From assembly GCF_000179595.2 (NCBI RefSeq), contig NZ_JH556653.1, positions 3,346-67,345 of the forward strand: DNA of 64,000 bases, written 5' to 3'. Positions 1-8,905 of the stretch are shown here, one piece after another. The notes under the pieces were generated by a model. It did no database searches, was not told where the DNA came from, and saw nothing but the letters and a program-made list of their open reading frames with translations. Every line of letters starts with the position of its first letter. Within the stretch, counting starts at the first letter, position 1. A program made the position numbers and the translations under genes. This stretch comes from Acetivibrio cellulolyticus CD2 (GTDB taxonomy: Bacteria > Bacillota > Clostridia > Acetivibrionales > Acetivibrionaceae).

Positions 1-423
<423 letters not shown>

Positions 424-572
424 ATATTTATTTTAGAAAGCCTTTTGGCTCTAAATTACTTACTCGCGTATATTTGTTTCGCAAGTTACTCAATTAATTA
501 ACGAGTTCCTTATCGTCTTACACTGTTTACTTTTCAAAGTCCATTTCCCTCGCTTCGTCAGCGCGGAATTTT

Positions 573-601
573 ATGTTAACATGTCGCTTCATTCTTGTCA
601 A
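573..601 (-). promoter_or_regulatory. rrn operon promoter
   Basis: On the minus strand a perfect -35 TTGACA (601-596) is followed by a 17-nt spacer and TAACAT (578-573), about 150 nt upstream of the 16S 5' end. Between promoter and 16S lies a leader with the typical clostridial stretch CTTTGAAAAGTAAACAG. A vegetative rRNA promoter is the natural reading; the start site is inferred. Confidence 0.7.
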
Positions 602-977
602 CACTTTTTTTAAAACTTTTTTGTGTTAACTTCCGAGCAGCTTCCAGTATTACTTTCAGCGTTTCGTCGTCGGCATCAGCGACAGCTTTAATAAGATACC
701 ACCTATTTAGCTTTTGTTCAATTCGAATGAGTAGTCAAATATACGGTATAAATTAATTTATACCACTTATACTTAATAATTTGTCATTTTTCTGGCTTAT
801 AATTCAAAATCCGCCGCATTTGTTTACAACCTTCATCATTAACTACGTTACAGCCATTTTTATATGTAGATGAATATTCATGGGTCTTATTTAACAGGAC
901 TACATACTAACGAATTCTTTCAAATCAATGCAGTAAAAAAATAATTATCCTCTTATCTAGAAAATACTTTTTACTAA

Positions 978-1008
978 GGAATAGCTAAAGTTATATTTTC
1001 AGCATTTC
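978..1008 (+). repeat. Dispersed 31-nt hairpin repeat, copy 1
   Basis: Left arm GGAATAGCTAAAG and right arm TTATATTTTCAGCATTTC form an imperfect inverted repeat with an AT-rich loop. The same sequence recurs in five other intergenic gaps of this window. It lies between the rrn promoter and the bioY operator. Confidence 0.75.
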
Positions 1009-1059
1009 AAAATTCAAATCTCTTTCTATATTATATATAATCATTTAATACCTTTTTAA

Positions 1060-1092
1060 TTGTTAACCCTTCATAACGTTTATGGTTGACAA
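1060..1092. promoter_or_regulatory. BirA operator upstream of bioY
   Basis: TTGTTAACC (1060-1068), a 15-nt spacer and GGTTGACAA (1084-1092) form the half-site/spacer/half-site pattern of the biotin repressor BirA, with one mismatch in the right arm. The right half-site contains the -35 of the bioY promoter, so bound BirA would block RNA polymerase. Inferred effect: bioY is repressed when biotin is plentiful. Confidence 0.85.
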
Positions 1093-1114
1093 TCTATTCA
1101 GTAGGCTGTAAACT
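1086..1114 (+). promoter_or_regulatory. bioY promoter
   Basis: TTGACA (1086-1091) and TAAACT (1109-1114), separated by 17 nt, form a plausible sigma-A promoter. The -35 sits inside the right arm of the BirA operator. About 70 nt of leader precede the bioY start codon. Confidence 0.65.
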
Positions 1115-1180
1115 GAGGTTATACATAAATTTGCAATCTAAAATTGCACTCAATTTTCTATTAACAAAGGTGGAACACAA

Positions 1181-1729
1181 ATGGAGAAAAATATTTATTT
1201 AAAGGACTATTTATATTCCTCAATGTTCGCTGCATTAATATCAATTTTAGCTTTACTAAGTATCCCACTTCCTAATGGTCCTTCTATTACAGGGCAAACT
1301 TTAGGAGTAATGCTTGCTGGAAGCATGCTAAAACCAAAACAGGCAGCCCTAAGTATTATGACTTATCTTGCACTTGGAAGTATAGGACTCCCTGTATTTT
1401 CAGGGGGACAAAGTGGATTTGGAGTCTTTGCCGGCAAGAGCGGAGGTTATCTGATAGGATTTTTAGCAGGAGCAGTAGTAATTTCTCTTATTAAAGCATC
1501 AAGTAATAACCTTTTTATGATTGCTACTTCAAATTTAATAGGAGGTATTATTGTTGTTCACGTTATAGGTTCATTCTGGCTTGGTCAAATTTCCGGATTA
1601 AGTTTTTATCAGGCATTTATGTTAGGTAGTCTGCCTTACTTACCGGGAGATATAATTAAATTAATCTGTGCAACGTTGGTAGCTCATTCCGTAAATAAGC
1701 AGTTGCCATTATCAATAAATCATAAGTAG
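1181..1729 (+). CDS. bioY: Biotin transporter BioY (ECF transporter S component)
   Basis: This 182-residue integral membrane protein has the BioY fold: about six hydrophobic segments, an early GQTLGVMLAG stretch and the conserved FxGxxSGxGVFAGxSGGYLIGF region in the middle. BioY binds biotin at the outer face of the membrane and works alone or with the shared EcfA/EcfT energy-coupling module, which is not nearby. The ATG is preceded by AAAGGTGG at good spacing. The gene is monocistronic, between a BirA operator/promoter and a terminator, which matches control by biotin supply. Confidence 0.93.
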   Translation: MEKNIYLKDYLYSSMFAALISILALLSIPLPNGPSITGQTLGVMLAGSMLKPKQAALSIMTYLALGSIGLPVFSGGQSGFGVFAGKSGGYLIGFLAGAVVISLIKASSNNLFMIATSNLIGGIIVVHVIGSFWLGQISGLSFYQAFMLGSLPYLPGDIIKLICATLVAHSVNKQLPLSINHK

Positions 1730-1810
1730 TATATGAGGAATACCTGTAATATTACTTCAGATTTTTTATGTGGAATCTTTGGAACAAATAAGGCTGGAAG
1801 TAAAAATTTA

Positions 1811-1836
1811 TCTAAGGTTATATTTTCGGTATTTCT
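1811..1836 (+). repeat. Degenerate copy of the dispersed hairpin repeat
   Basis: The stretch CTAAGGTTATATTTTCGG followed by TATTTCT matches the core and right arm of the 31-nt repeat, but the left arm has decayed. It lies in the bioY 3' region just before the terminator. Confidence 0.45.
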
Positions 1837-1854
1837 AATTATATTCAATATATT

Positions 1855-1879
1855 AAAAGCCTGTAAAAAAGCTTTTTTT
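1855..1879 (+). terminator. Terminator after bioY
   Basis: AAAAGC (1855-1860) and GCTTTT (1871-1876) form a short stem with a 10-nt loop, and the T-run continues to 1879. The rest of the 1730-2087 gap shows only the degenerate repeat and AT-rich sequence. Confidence 0.55.
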
Positions 1880-2087
1880 ACTTATTAAGTTAAAGAAATA
1901 CAATAGTAAAGATATTCTTTCACTCTACAATTCTCCTAATTTTTACCCATTATTCTGTATTTGCTTTATTTTTATGCAATAAATGTTTATAATTTGTTTA
2001 GATATCCTTTAGATGAAATCAATATGTGTACTTTAGAATTAAACTATGGGAAGTACTTCCTAAAAAAATTTATAGGAGAGATATATC

Positions 2088-3347
2088 ATGATAAAAAATA
2101 AAAAGCTGATGATGGCTTTAAGCTTCACATTAGGAGCTACATTGCTTGTTTCAACTGCATTTGCTGACATAGTATCCATGTCGGGTTACGAGCAGTTGAA
2201 AAGTGCAATAAAGTATACATCCAAAAGCTGTAGCAAGAGCCTTCAAAGTTTTACCGCCCAATTCACAGTTACATTAAAGGATAACGAACGTGTCCTTTGT
2301 GCAAATACAGAAACTGATAAGTTTGACAATTCCATTGGTGCTAAGGAAAGTACATCTATTTCAGAGGACTTTAATGGTATGAAAACCACCAACAACTCCT
2401 ACTGCGACAAAAAATGCCACATAAGTCACAACCTTGTCGAAGATGTATATCATGTATTTGAATATACAGAAGAGCAAAAAGATCCTCAATTTTCAGACCT
2501 ATTTGAGGATGATCGAATGAAGGATATTGAAAAAATCATCGATGCTGGTATAGGTAATCTCAAAGACTATGTTATTCTCACTGAAAAGCCAGATGGTAAC
2601 AAGGAATTCTCCGGTTCTTTAGATGATGCTCAAATTCCGGCCCTTATTAATGCAGTATCTTCATTTGCATTTAAAAACAGCCTTCCTAAATTTGGCGTAG
2701 GAATTACTAATATTTTCCCCGAGCTTAAAGATGATTTATTTATAAAAAATGTTAGAGGTAAAGCCTCTGTAAATAAAGACGGAATCCTTGAGAGTCTATT
2801 GGGGATAGGCACTGTGTCAGGGAAAGACACAAATGGAGTATCTCATGATCTTACATTAGAGGTATTGGTAAGACTCTATGATATAAACTCAACTGTTGTA
2901 ACAAAACCAGATCTTACAGGAAAGAAAGTAGAAAAAAGTGTAGAATATAAAACTCCGACGGACAAAACCTTATCAAAGAAATATATTGGAGATTACAAAA
3001 ACGATATAATAATTGAAAAAGACAATTCCTTTGTAAAAATCGGCGAAAGAACTGTATTAATTGAAAAAATTGATGATAAACATGTTTCAGGCAGATACTA
3101 CGAGAATTATAAAGATGAATATCCTGAGTATTCAAAAGAAAAAACGGAATTTACTTTCGATGCACAAATAGTTGATTATAATCAAGCTAATTTTGAATGT
3201 ACAAACACTCAAGGTTATAAAGAATCAGGCTCTATGTATTTTGACGATACTCTCGGAAAGCTCTACTTCAATTTAGATGTACAAAAGCGAACTAATACAC
3301 AACCATTGGTTGTAGACTCATCATTCAACAGAGTATTCGAAGATTAA
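2088..3347 (+). CDS. Secreted protein of unknown function
   Basis: This is a 419-residue protein with a clear signal peptide: a KNKK basic start, a hydrophobic stretch and an STAFA-D cleavage site near residue 26. The mature part is hydrophilic and acidic, with a few cysteines near residues 105-110 and a beta-rich, lysine- and glutamate-rich C-terminal half. I recognise no family. AGGAGAG precedes the ATG. It lies directly upstream of the ABC/two-component operon but is separated from it by a strong hairpin, so co-transcription can only be partial. A sensing or scavenging partner of the transporter is one possibility, but this is only inference. Confidence 0.75.
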   Translation: MIKNKKLMMALSFTLGATLLVSTAFADIVSMSGYEQLKSAIKYTSKSCSKSLQSFTAQFTVTLKDNERVLCANTETDKFDNSIGAKESTSISEDFNGMKTTNNSYCDKKCHISHNLVEDVYHVFEYTEEQKDPQFSDLFEDDRMKDIEKIIDAGIGNLKDYVILTEKPDGNKEFSGSLDDAQIPALINAVSSFAFKNSLPKFGVGITNIFPELKDDLFIKNVRGKASVNKDGILESLLGIGTVSGKDTNGVSHDLTLEVLVRLYDINSTVVTKPDLTGKKVEKSVEYKTPTDKTLSKKYIGDYKNDIIIEKDNSFVKIGERTVLIEKIDDKHVSGRYYENYKDEYPEYSKEKTEFTFDAQIVDYNQANFECTNTQGYKESGSMYFDDTLGKLYFNLDVQKRTNTQPLVVDSSFNRVFED

Positions 3348-3365
3348 AGAATTAAAAACAAAAAG

Positions 3366-3393
3366 GGAATACCGGTCATTGCACCGGTATTCC
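3366..3393 (+). terminator. Hairpin between secreted-protein gene and ABC operon
   Basis: GGAATACCGGT (3366-3376) and ACCGGTATTCC (3383-3393) form a perfect 11-bp stem with a 6-nt loop. A T-run follows only after about 15 nt (3403-3409), next to the RBS of the ABC ATPase gene. It may be a partial terminator or mRNA-stability stem that lowers expression of the downstream operon. Confidence 0.6.
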
Positions 3394-3421
3394 TTAAAGA
3401 AATTTTTTTGGAGGTATATTA

Positions 3422-4147
3422 GTGGAGAAAGTTATTGAAATAAATGGACTTACTAAAATGTACAAAAACGGAAGAGGAATCATCAACCTCAACCTGGACA
3501 TACATAAAGGTGACATTTTTGGATTTTTAGGTCCAAACGGCTCAGGAAAAACAACTGCTATGAAAATAATGACTGGCCTTATGAAGGCAGACAGTGGTGA
3601 TGTAAAGCTATTTGGGCACAGCATCGTTGATGAATATGAAAAGGCAATGCAAAGAGTAGGCTGTATTATTGAAACAGCAGAGTCCTACCCATACCTGACT
3701 GCATACGAAAATCTCAAACTGTTCTCAAGATATTATAAAAACATCAATGATGACAGAATCGACGAAGTTCTCGAACTCACCGGCATCTCAAAATACAGAA
3801 ATGAAAAGGCAAGAAACTTTTCCCTTGGAATGAAGCAGCGCCTAGGCATCTCTGCAGCAATCCTCTCAAAACCCGATCTTGTTATTCTTGATGAGCCACT
3901 AAACGGGCTTGATGTGGAAGGTATGATTGAAATAAGAAAGTTGGTTAAAAAACTTGCAGAAACGGAACAGACAACCTTCTTTATATCCAGCCATCTTATA
4001 CATGATGTAGAGCTTACCTGTACAAGAATAGGTGTTATTTACGAAGGAAAAATCTTAAATATTGACTCTATACAAAATATTCTGACTAACTATGCTTCTC
4101 TTGAAAACTACTTTATAAGCGAGGTTGACAAAAATGGAAAGCTTTAA
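3422..4147 (+). CDS. ABC transporter ATP-binding protein (BcrA-like, peptide-resistance type)
   Basis: The 241-residue ATPase has Walker A GPNGSGKTT (about 37-45), the signature FSLGMKQR (around 135) and Walker B LVILDEPLNGLD (around 155), followed by the H-loop SSHLIHD. The lantibiotic/bacitracin subgroup of ABC-2 exporters matches this size and the LGMKQR signature. The start is GTG behind TTTGGAGG. The gene overlaps the permease gene by 14 nt, and a histidine kinase and response regulator follow, the usual layout for cell-envelope peptide sensing and detoxification. The actual substrate is unknown. Confidence 0.9.
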   Translation: MEKVIEINGLTKMYKNGRGIINLNLDIHKGDIFGFLGPNGSGKTTAMKIMTGLMKADSGDVKLFGHSIVDEYEKAMQRVGCIIETAESYPYLTAYENLKLFSRYYKNINDDRIDEVLELTGISKYRNEKARNFSLGMKQRLGISAAILSKPDLVILDEPLNGLDVEGMIEIRKLVKKLAETEQTTFFISSHLIHDVELTCTRIGVIYEGKILNIDSIQNILTNYASLENYFISEVDKNGKL

Positions 4148-4889
4148 AGCAGCGCTAATCAATGAAATCGAAAAAATGTATAAAAAGAAAAAGATGACTG
4201 TAATTTTAATTATTTCGGTAACTGTCATTGTAATAGGAAAGCTTATATCATTAGGGTTTAGTAACTTTGGTATAGGAGGGACTTTTAATGTAAGTGCTGC
4301 TTCTCCCATATCAGTTTTATCTGTACTGGCAAATACCTTACTTCCTCTATTCACAGCACTCGTAGCATCAGATTTATTTTCCGGTGAATTTTCGCATAAT
4401 ACTATGAAAATTTCCCTAACCAGACCAATTTCAAGATTCAAGCTGTTCTCAGCCAAAGTAGCTGCTATCGCATTCTTTGTATTGGCAAATCTACTAATTG
4501 TAATGTTTCTATCTACAATTGTAGGACTGATATGCAATTTTTCTTCAATTACATTTATAAGTATAATTAGAATAATTGTTTCCTATTTGGTAACACTTTT
4601 ACCTATTATGGTTTTGGCTCTCATCGTAGTATTCTTTTCAAATATTTTTAAAAGCAGTTCGGCAGTTTTTTTCATTTTTGCAATGTTTTATATTGTAAGC
4701 TATGTGATGGGAACAGTTTTTCAACCCTTCTCAGGCTTGTTCATAACCTCAATGCTTAACTGGCACACGCTTTGGATTGCAGATACAATGCTTTTATCCA
4801 AAATTTCAAGAGAATTTCTTATTATGTTGGGATATGGTATAATGTTTTTTACAGCAGGGTACTACCTGTTTGATAAAAGAGATTTATAA
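4134..4889 (+). CDS. ABC-2 type transporter permease
   Basis: This is a 251-residue membrane protein with about six hydrophobic segments after a basic N-terminus (KKKK near residue 20), typical of BcrB/ABC-2 permeases. An in-frame TTG exists nine bases earlier (4125), but ATG 4134 has GCGAGG at proper spacing and is preferred. It overlaps the ATPase gene, so the two are translationally coupled and should form the membrane exporter together. It probably moves or displaces a hydrophobic peptide antibiotic; the target is an inference. Confidence 0.85.
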   Translation: MESFKAALINEIEKMYKKKKMTVILIISVTVIVIGKLISLGFSNFGIGGTFNVSAASPISVLSVLANTLLPLFTALVASDLFSGEFSHNTMKISLTRPISRFKLFSAKVAAIAFFVLANLLIVMFLSTIVGLICNFSSITFISIIRIIVSYLVTLLPIMVLALIVVFFSNIFKSSSAVFFIFAMFYIVSYVMGTVFQPFSGLFITSMLNWHTLWIADTMLLSKISREFLIMLGYGIMFFTAGYYLFDKRDL

Positions 4890-4917
4890 TAATTGTAATA
4901 CACACAGGTGGGGGTTT

Positions 4918-6369
4918 ATGAATCTTAAGAAACGATTGATTATACAAAATGCTGCTATAGTAGCTATTCCGGTTTTGATAACCATCATAGCTTCCTTTGT
5001 ATATATTTTTATCTGTTCACATGTTTTTAACGCTGATTTAAGCTATGAAAGCATACAAAAACTTACGAAAATTCAATATGAATTTTTTACGGCTGATGGA
5101 AATCTACTCGACGGTAATCCTGACAAGCTTTTACAAAAAGATTTCCAGCAATATGTGACTGAAAGATTCAATGAGCTAAACTCATACATAGTAGTATTAA
5201 GGAAATATGATATTCTTTTTTCAACAAAAATGATAAATCCGATTGAAATAGAAAAATGCCTTGAGACAAATAAGAAAAATTTATTAAACAACTCGGTCCA
5301 ATTAAACGATGGATCATATATAGTTAAAGCGTTGCCCTTAAAATATTCAAATGGAAGTGATGGCTGGGCTATTTTACTGGCTCCAATTGGGAAAGAGACC
5401 TCAGCTTCAGAAAAACTCTTATACTTTTCAGCTGGATTTTTTCTTATTTCTTTTTTCATTACAAATTTACTTGTTTCAATTAATTCTTCAAAAGGTATAC
5501 TCTCTCCCCTCTCAAAGCTTCAAACTGCTGCAGGAGAGATCAGTCGAGGCAACCTTGATTATGAGGTTATTGAAGATGGAGATTATGAGATCAGAGAGCT
5601 GTGCAAATCCTTTGAACAAATGCGACTTAAGCTAAAAGAGTCCGTTTATACTCAAATGAAATATGATGACAATAGAAAAATGCTGGTATCGAGTATATCC
5701 CATGACCTGAAAACACCTATAACATCGATAAAAGGCTACGTTGAAGGAATTATTGACGGAGTTGCCAATACTCCTGAGAAGGTTGAAAAATACTTAAAGA
5801 CTGTGCATACAAAAGCTGCTCAGGTTGATTCTATGATAGACGATTTACTGCTATATTCCAAACTTGATCTCAACCAGATCCCCTTCAATTTTGAGAAAAC
5901 AGACATCGTAAAATACTTTGAGTATTGCGTACTGGAAAATGAAGCCGAATTGGAAAAATCCAACATAACACTTAAACTTCAAAATGAGTTGACAACAGAC
6001 ACCTATGTTTTGATTGACAGGGAAAGGCTTAGAAGAGTTATCACCAATATCATAGATAATTCAAAAAAATATATGAACAAATCAGCGGGGGAAATCAAAA
6101 TCATTCTCAGGGAAACTCAAGCAACCATAGTAATTGAAACATCAGATAATGGTTCCGGCATACCGAAGGAAGATCTCCCCTATGTATTTGACAGATTCTA
6201 TCGCGCTGATGCTGCAAGAAGTAAAATGAAAGGCAGCGGCCTTGGACTGGCTATTGCAAAGCAGATAATTGAGGGGCATGGTGGCTCAATATGGGTAAGA
6301 AGCATTGAAAATGAAGGTACCAGCATAATGTTATCTCTAAAAAAAGTACCGGAAGGTGAGGATTGTTAA
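4918..6369 (+). CDS. Membrane sensor histidine kinase
   Basis: This is a 483-residue kinase. One TM lies near residues 10-35, then comes an extracellular loop of about 120 residues, a second TM near 160-185, a HAMP linker and a HisKA box with the phospho-acceptor in SSISHDLKTPITSIKGY. The ATPase domain shows an N-box (NIIDNSKKYM), G1 (DNGSGIP), F-box (FDRFYRAD) and G2 (GSGLGLAI). ATG 4918 with GGTGGGGG upstream is chosen over an in-frame ATG at 4870, which would overlap the permease. Its stop overlaps the response regulator ATG (TAATG). It likely senses envelope stress or the substrate of the adjacent transporter. Confidence 0.92.
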   Translation: MNLKKRLIIQNAAIVAIPVLITIIASFVYIFICSHVFNADLSYESIQKLTKIQYEFFTADGNLLDGNPDKLLQKDFQQYVTERFNELNSYIVVLRKYDILFSTKMINPIEIEKCLETNKKNLLNNSVQLNDGSYIVKALPLKYSNGSDGWAILLAPIGKETSASEKLLYFSAGFFLISFFITNLLVSINSSKGILSPLSKLQTAAGEISRGNLDYEVIEDGDYEIRELCKSFEQMRLKLKESVYTQMKYDDNRKMLVSSISHDLKTPITSIKGYVEGIIDGVANTPEKVEKYLKTVHTKAAQVDSMIDDLLLYSKLDLNQIPFNFEKTDIVKYFEYCVLENEAELEKSNITLKLQNELTTDTYVLIDRERLRRVITNIIDNSKKYMNKSAGEIKIILRETQATIVIETSDNGSGIPKEDLPYVFDRFYRADAARSKMKGSGLGLAIAKQIIEGHGGSIWVRSIENEGTSIMLSLKKVPEGEDC

Positions 6370-7064
6370 TGAAAAGGATACTTATAGTTGAAGATGACCA
6401 TAGTATAGGAGAACTCGAGAAGGACTACCTTGAAATAAACGGTTTTTCAGTAAAGATATGCAATGAAGGTGTAAGTGGTTTAAATTGCATTAAGGAAGAA
6501 GAATTTGACCTGCTTATTTTAGATATTATGCTCCCAGGTATAGATGGCTTTGAAATACTCAAGCGTGTTCGAGATGTAAAGGATATACCCATTTTACTTG
6601 TATCTGCCAAGAAAGAAGAGATTGACAAGATAAGAGGACTTGGCCTTGGAGCAGATGACTATATCACCAAGCCTTTTAGTCCTGGAGAACTTGTTGCAAG
6701 AGTAAATGCCCATATATCCAAATATGAAAGACTTAAGAGCAAATATGGCAACGAGAATCCAAACGAAACCTTTACCATTAGGGGACTTGAGATACAAAAG
6801 GAATCCAGAAGGGTATTTGTAAACGGTAAAGAACTAAATATGGCGCAGAAGGAATATGAGCTTCTTTTATTCATGGTACAAAACCCGAACAGAGTCTTCG
6901 GGAGAGAAGAACTGTTCGAGCGCATATGGGGTTTTGATTCCCTTGGCGATGCTGCAACTGTTACTGTTCACATAGCAAGGATCAGGGAAAAAATCGAGAC
7001 GGATCCCTCTAACCCTCAATACGTAGAAACAGTGTGGGGTGCAGGTTATAGGTTCAGAGCCTAG
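6369..7064 (+). CDS. OmpR/PhoB-family response regulator
   Basis: The 231-residue regulator has a receiver domain with the acidic pair VEDD, the phospho-acceptor Asp in LILDIMLPGIDG and the conserved Lys in TKPFSP, followed by a winged-helix DNA-binding domain ending in YVETVWGAGYRF. The start ATG overlaps the kinase stop and has GGTGAGG upstream. As the last gene of the four-gene ABC/two-component operon it most likely controls that operon. It converges with the ABC exporter gene only 3 nt downstream, with no room for a terminator between them. Confidence 0.93.
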   Translation: MKRILIVEDDHSIGELEKDYLEINGFSVKICNEGVSGLNCIKEEEFDLLILDIMLPGIDGFEILKRVRDVKDIPILLVSAKKEEIDKIRGLGLGADDYITKPFSPGELVARVNAHISKYERLKSKYGNENPNETFTIRGLEIQKESRRVFVNGKELNMAQKEYELLLFMVQNPNRVFGREELFERIWGFDSLGDAATVTVHIARIREKIETDPSNPQYVETVWGAGYRFRA

Positions 7065-7067
7065 TGC

Positions 7068-8807
7068 CTATCCCCCAAACTGTACTTCACACAACTCGCT
7101 GTATAAACCATCCTGTTTAAGCAGCTCTTCATGAGTGCCGGACTCAACAATTTCCCCTTCCTTCAAAACCAGTATCTGATCTGCCTGTTTAACTGTAGAC
7201 AGCCTGTGGGCAATCACAATAATTGTGCGGCTTCCTGTCAGTTCCTGAATTGCTTGCTGGATTTGTATCTCGGTCTGTACGTCAACAGAAGCAGTTGCTT
7301 CATCAAGTATCAAAATAGGCGTATTTCTAAGAACAGCTCTTGCAATTGACAAACGCTGCTTTTGTCCTCCAGAGAGTTTTATGCCACGCTCGCCAATTAC
7401 AGTGTCATAACCTTCCGGCAGTTCACTAATGAAATCATGAGCCCTTGCGGTTTTTGAAGCCTTTATGATATCTTCAATTGAAGCCTCCTTGCTTCCATAA
7501 GCAATATTTTCCGCTACACTCCCATTGAAAAGGAATATATCCTGAAGAACTATACTTATCTGGTTTCTAAGTGAAGAAACCGTTACATTTTTAACGTTTA
7601 TCCCATCAATCTGAATATCACCCGATAACGGGTCATAAAACCGAGCAATAAGGCTTATAATTGTAGTTTTCCCAACCCCTGTAGGACCTACAAGTGCTAT
7701 CATTTTCCCGGGCTCTGCTGTAAAGCTGATATTCTTTAAAACCGGGTTTTCAGGAATATAATGAAAGCTTACATTATTGAAAGATATCTCCCCTTTTGAC
7801 CGGGTAATCACCTTGGCATCCTTAATGTCAACAATATCCGGCTCGGTATCCAAAAGTTCGAAAACTCTTTCTGCACCTGCTGAAGCCTGCTGTAAATCCT
7901 CAATTACTCTTGCAAGAGTCGTTATTGGTTGGTAAAAGAGTCCTAAGAACATTATGAATCCCACAATATCAGCAATTGAAACATAGTTTCCTAATGCAAG
8001 CCATCCACCAAATGCAACTACAATTACTGTTCCAAGCGAGCTCATCATCTCAACTCCAGGATGGAACATAGAGCTTAGCTTCATTGCACTTAGCACCGCT
8101 GAAGTGTATTTCTGTGCTCTTCTCTCAACACGTTTACGCTCTCTGGCCTCCTGATTAAAAACCTGTATCTCTTTAATTCCTGAAATATTGTCTTGAACTA
8201 CTGCATTTAAATCTCCAAGAGTTCCCTGAGCTTTCCTGAAGCTAGGCTGTATTCTTTTAACAAAAACGACTCCACCCAATATCAGAAAAGGAATTGGTAT
8301 AAGCGTAAGAGCTGCAAGTAGTGGGTTGATTGTAAACAGTAGAATTCCTGTCCCTACAAGAATAAGTATGTTTGTTATAAGATCAGGAACAGCATGAGCT
8401 AAAAGCACCTCAAAAGTTGCTGTATCATTTATTGTTCTAGACATTAGCTGCCCGGTTTGTTTATCCTGATAAAAACTCAAGGACAGCTTTTGCAAATGTT
8501 CATATACAATTACTCTCATATCGGCAACCAGTTTCATAGCACCTACATGGCTTAGATAACGATTCAAATAAGTAAAAACCGCCCTTGCCACATATGCAAT
8601 AAAAAGTATAACTGAAATGTTCCTGATTGTTGAAATCTTGTTGCCCGTATCCTCCTGGGATAATACATCAATCAGTTCGCGGACTTTCCAAGGCGTAACA
8701 AGATTCAATGCGGTTATAATAATTAAGCTTATCCCCGTAATAATTAAGTATTTCCAATAAGGTCTTGCCTGTTTCAGTATTCTTATAAAATTCTTCAAAA
8801 AATCCAC
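7068..8807 (-). CDS. ABC multidrug/lipid exporter, fused TMD-NBD half-transporter
   Basis: The 579-residue half transporter has an N-terminal domain with about six TM segments and a C-terminal ATPase with Walker A GPTGVGKTT, signature LSGGQKQR and Walker B ILILDEATASVD. It resembles BmrA, MsbA and LmrA and should work as a homodimer exporting hydrophobic compounds or lipids. A terminator separates it from the upstream acyl-CoA ligase gene. It converges with the response regulator, so the two transcripts may interfere. The substrate cannot be told from the sequence. Confidence 0.9.
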   Translation of the reverse strand: MDFLKNFIRILKQARPYWKYLIITGISLIIITALNLVTPWKVRELIDVLSQEDTGNKISTIRNISVILFIAYVARAVFTYLNRYLSHVGAMKLVADMRVIVYEHLQKLSLSFYQDKQTGQLMSRTINDTATFEVLLAHAVPDLITNILILVGTGILLFTINPLLAALTLIPIPFLILGGVVFVKRIQPSFRKAQGTLGDLNAVVQDNISGIKEIQVFNQEARERKRVERRAQKYTSAVLSAMKLSSMFHPGVEMMSSLGTVIVVAFGGWLALGNYVSIADIVGFIMFLGLFYQPITTLARVIEDLQQASAGAERVFELLDTEPDIVDIKDAKVITRSKGEISFNNVSFHYIPENPVLKNISFTAEPGKMIALVGPTGVGKTTIISLIARFYDPLSGDIQIDGINVKNVTVSSLRNQISIVLQDIFLFNGSVAENIAYGSKEASIEDIIKASKTARAHDFISELPEGYDTVIGERGIKLSGGQKQRLSIARAVLRNTPILILDEATASVDVQTEIQIQQAIQELTGSRTIIVIAHRLSTVKQADQILVLKEGEIVESGTHEELLKQDGLYSELCEVQFGG

Positions 8808-8832
8808 ACCCCAAGATATAATTTATAAAACT

Positions 8833-8870
8833 AAAAAGTCCCGAAAGCCCGAAAGCTTCAGAGACTTTTA
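8833..8870 (-). terminator. Terminator after acyl-CoA ligase gene
   Basis: AAAAGTC and GACTTTT arms with an inner GAAAGC/GCTTC stem form an interrupted hairpin. On the minus strand it is followed by TTTTTAGTTTT. Confidence 0.6.
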
Positions 8871-8905
8871 TGTAATAACGTTTCTGTAAAGTTTGTTATA
8901 TTATA

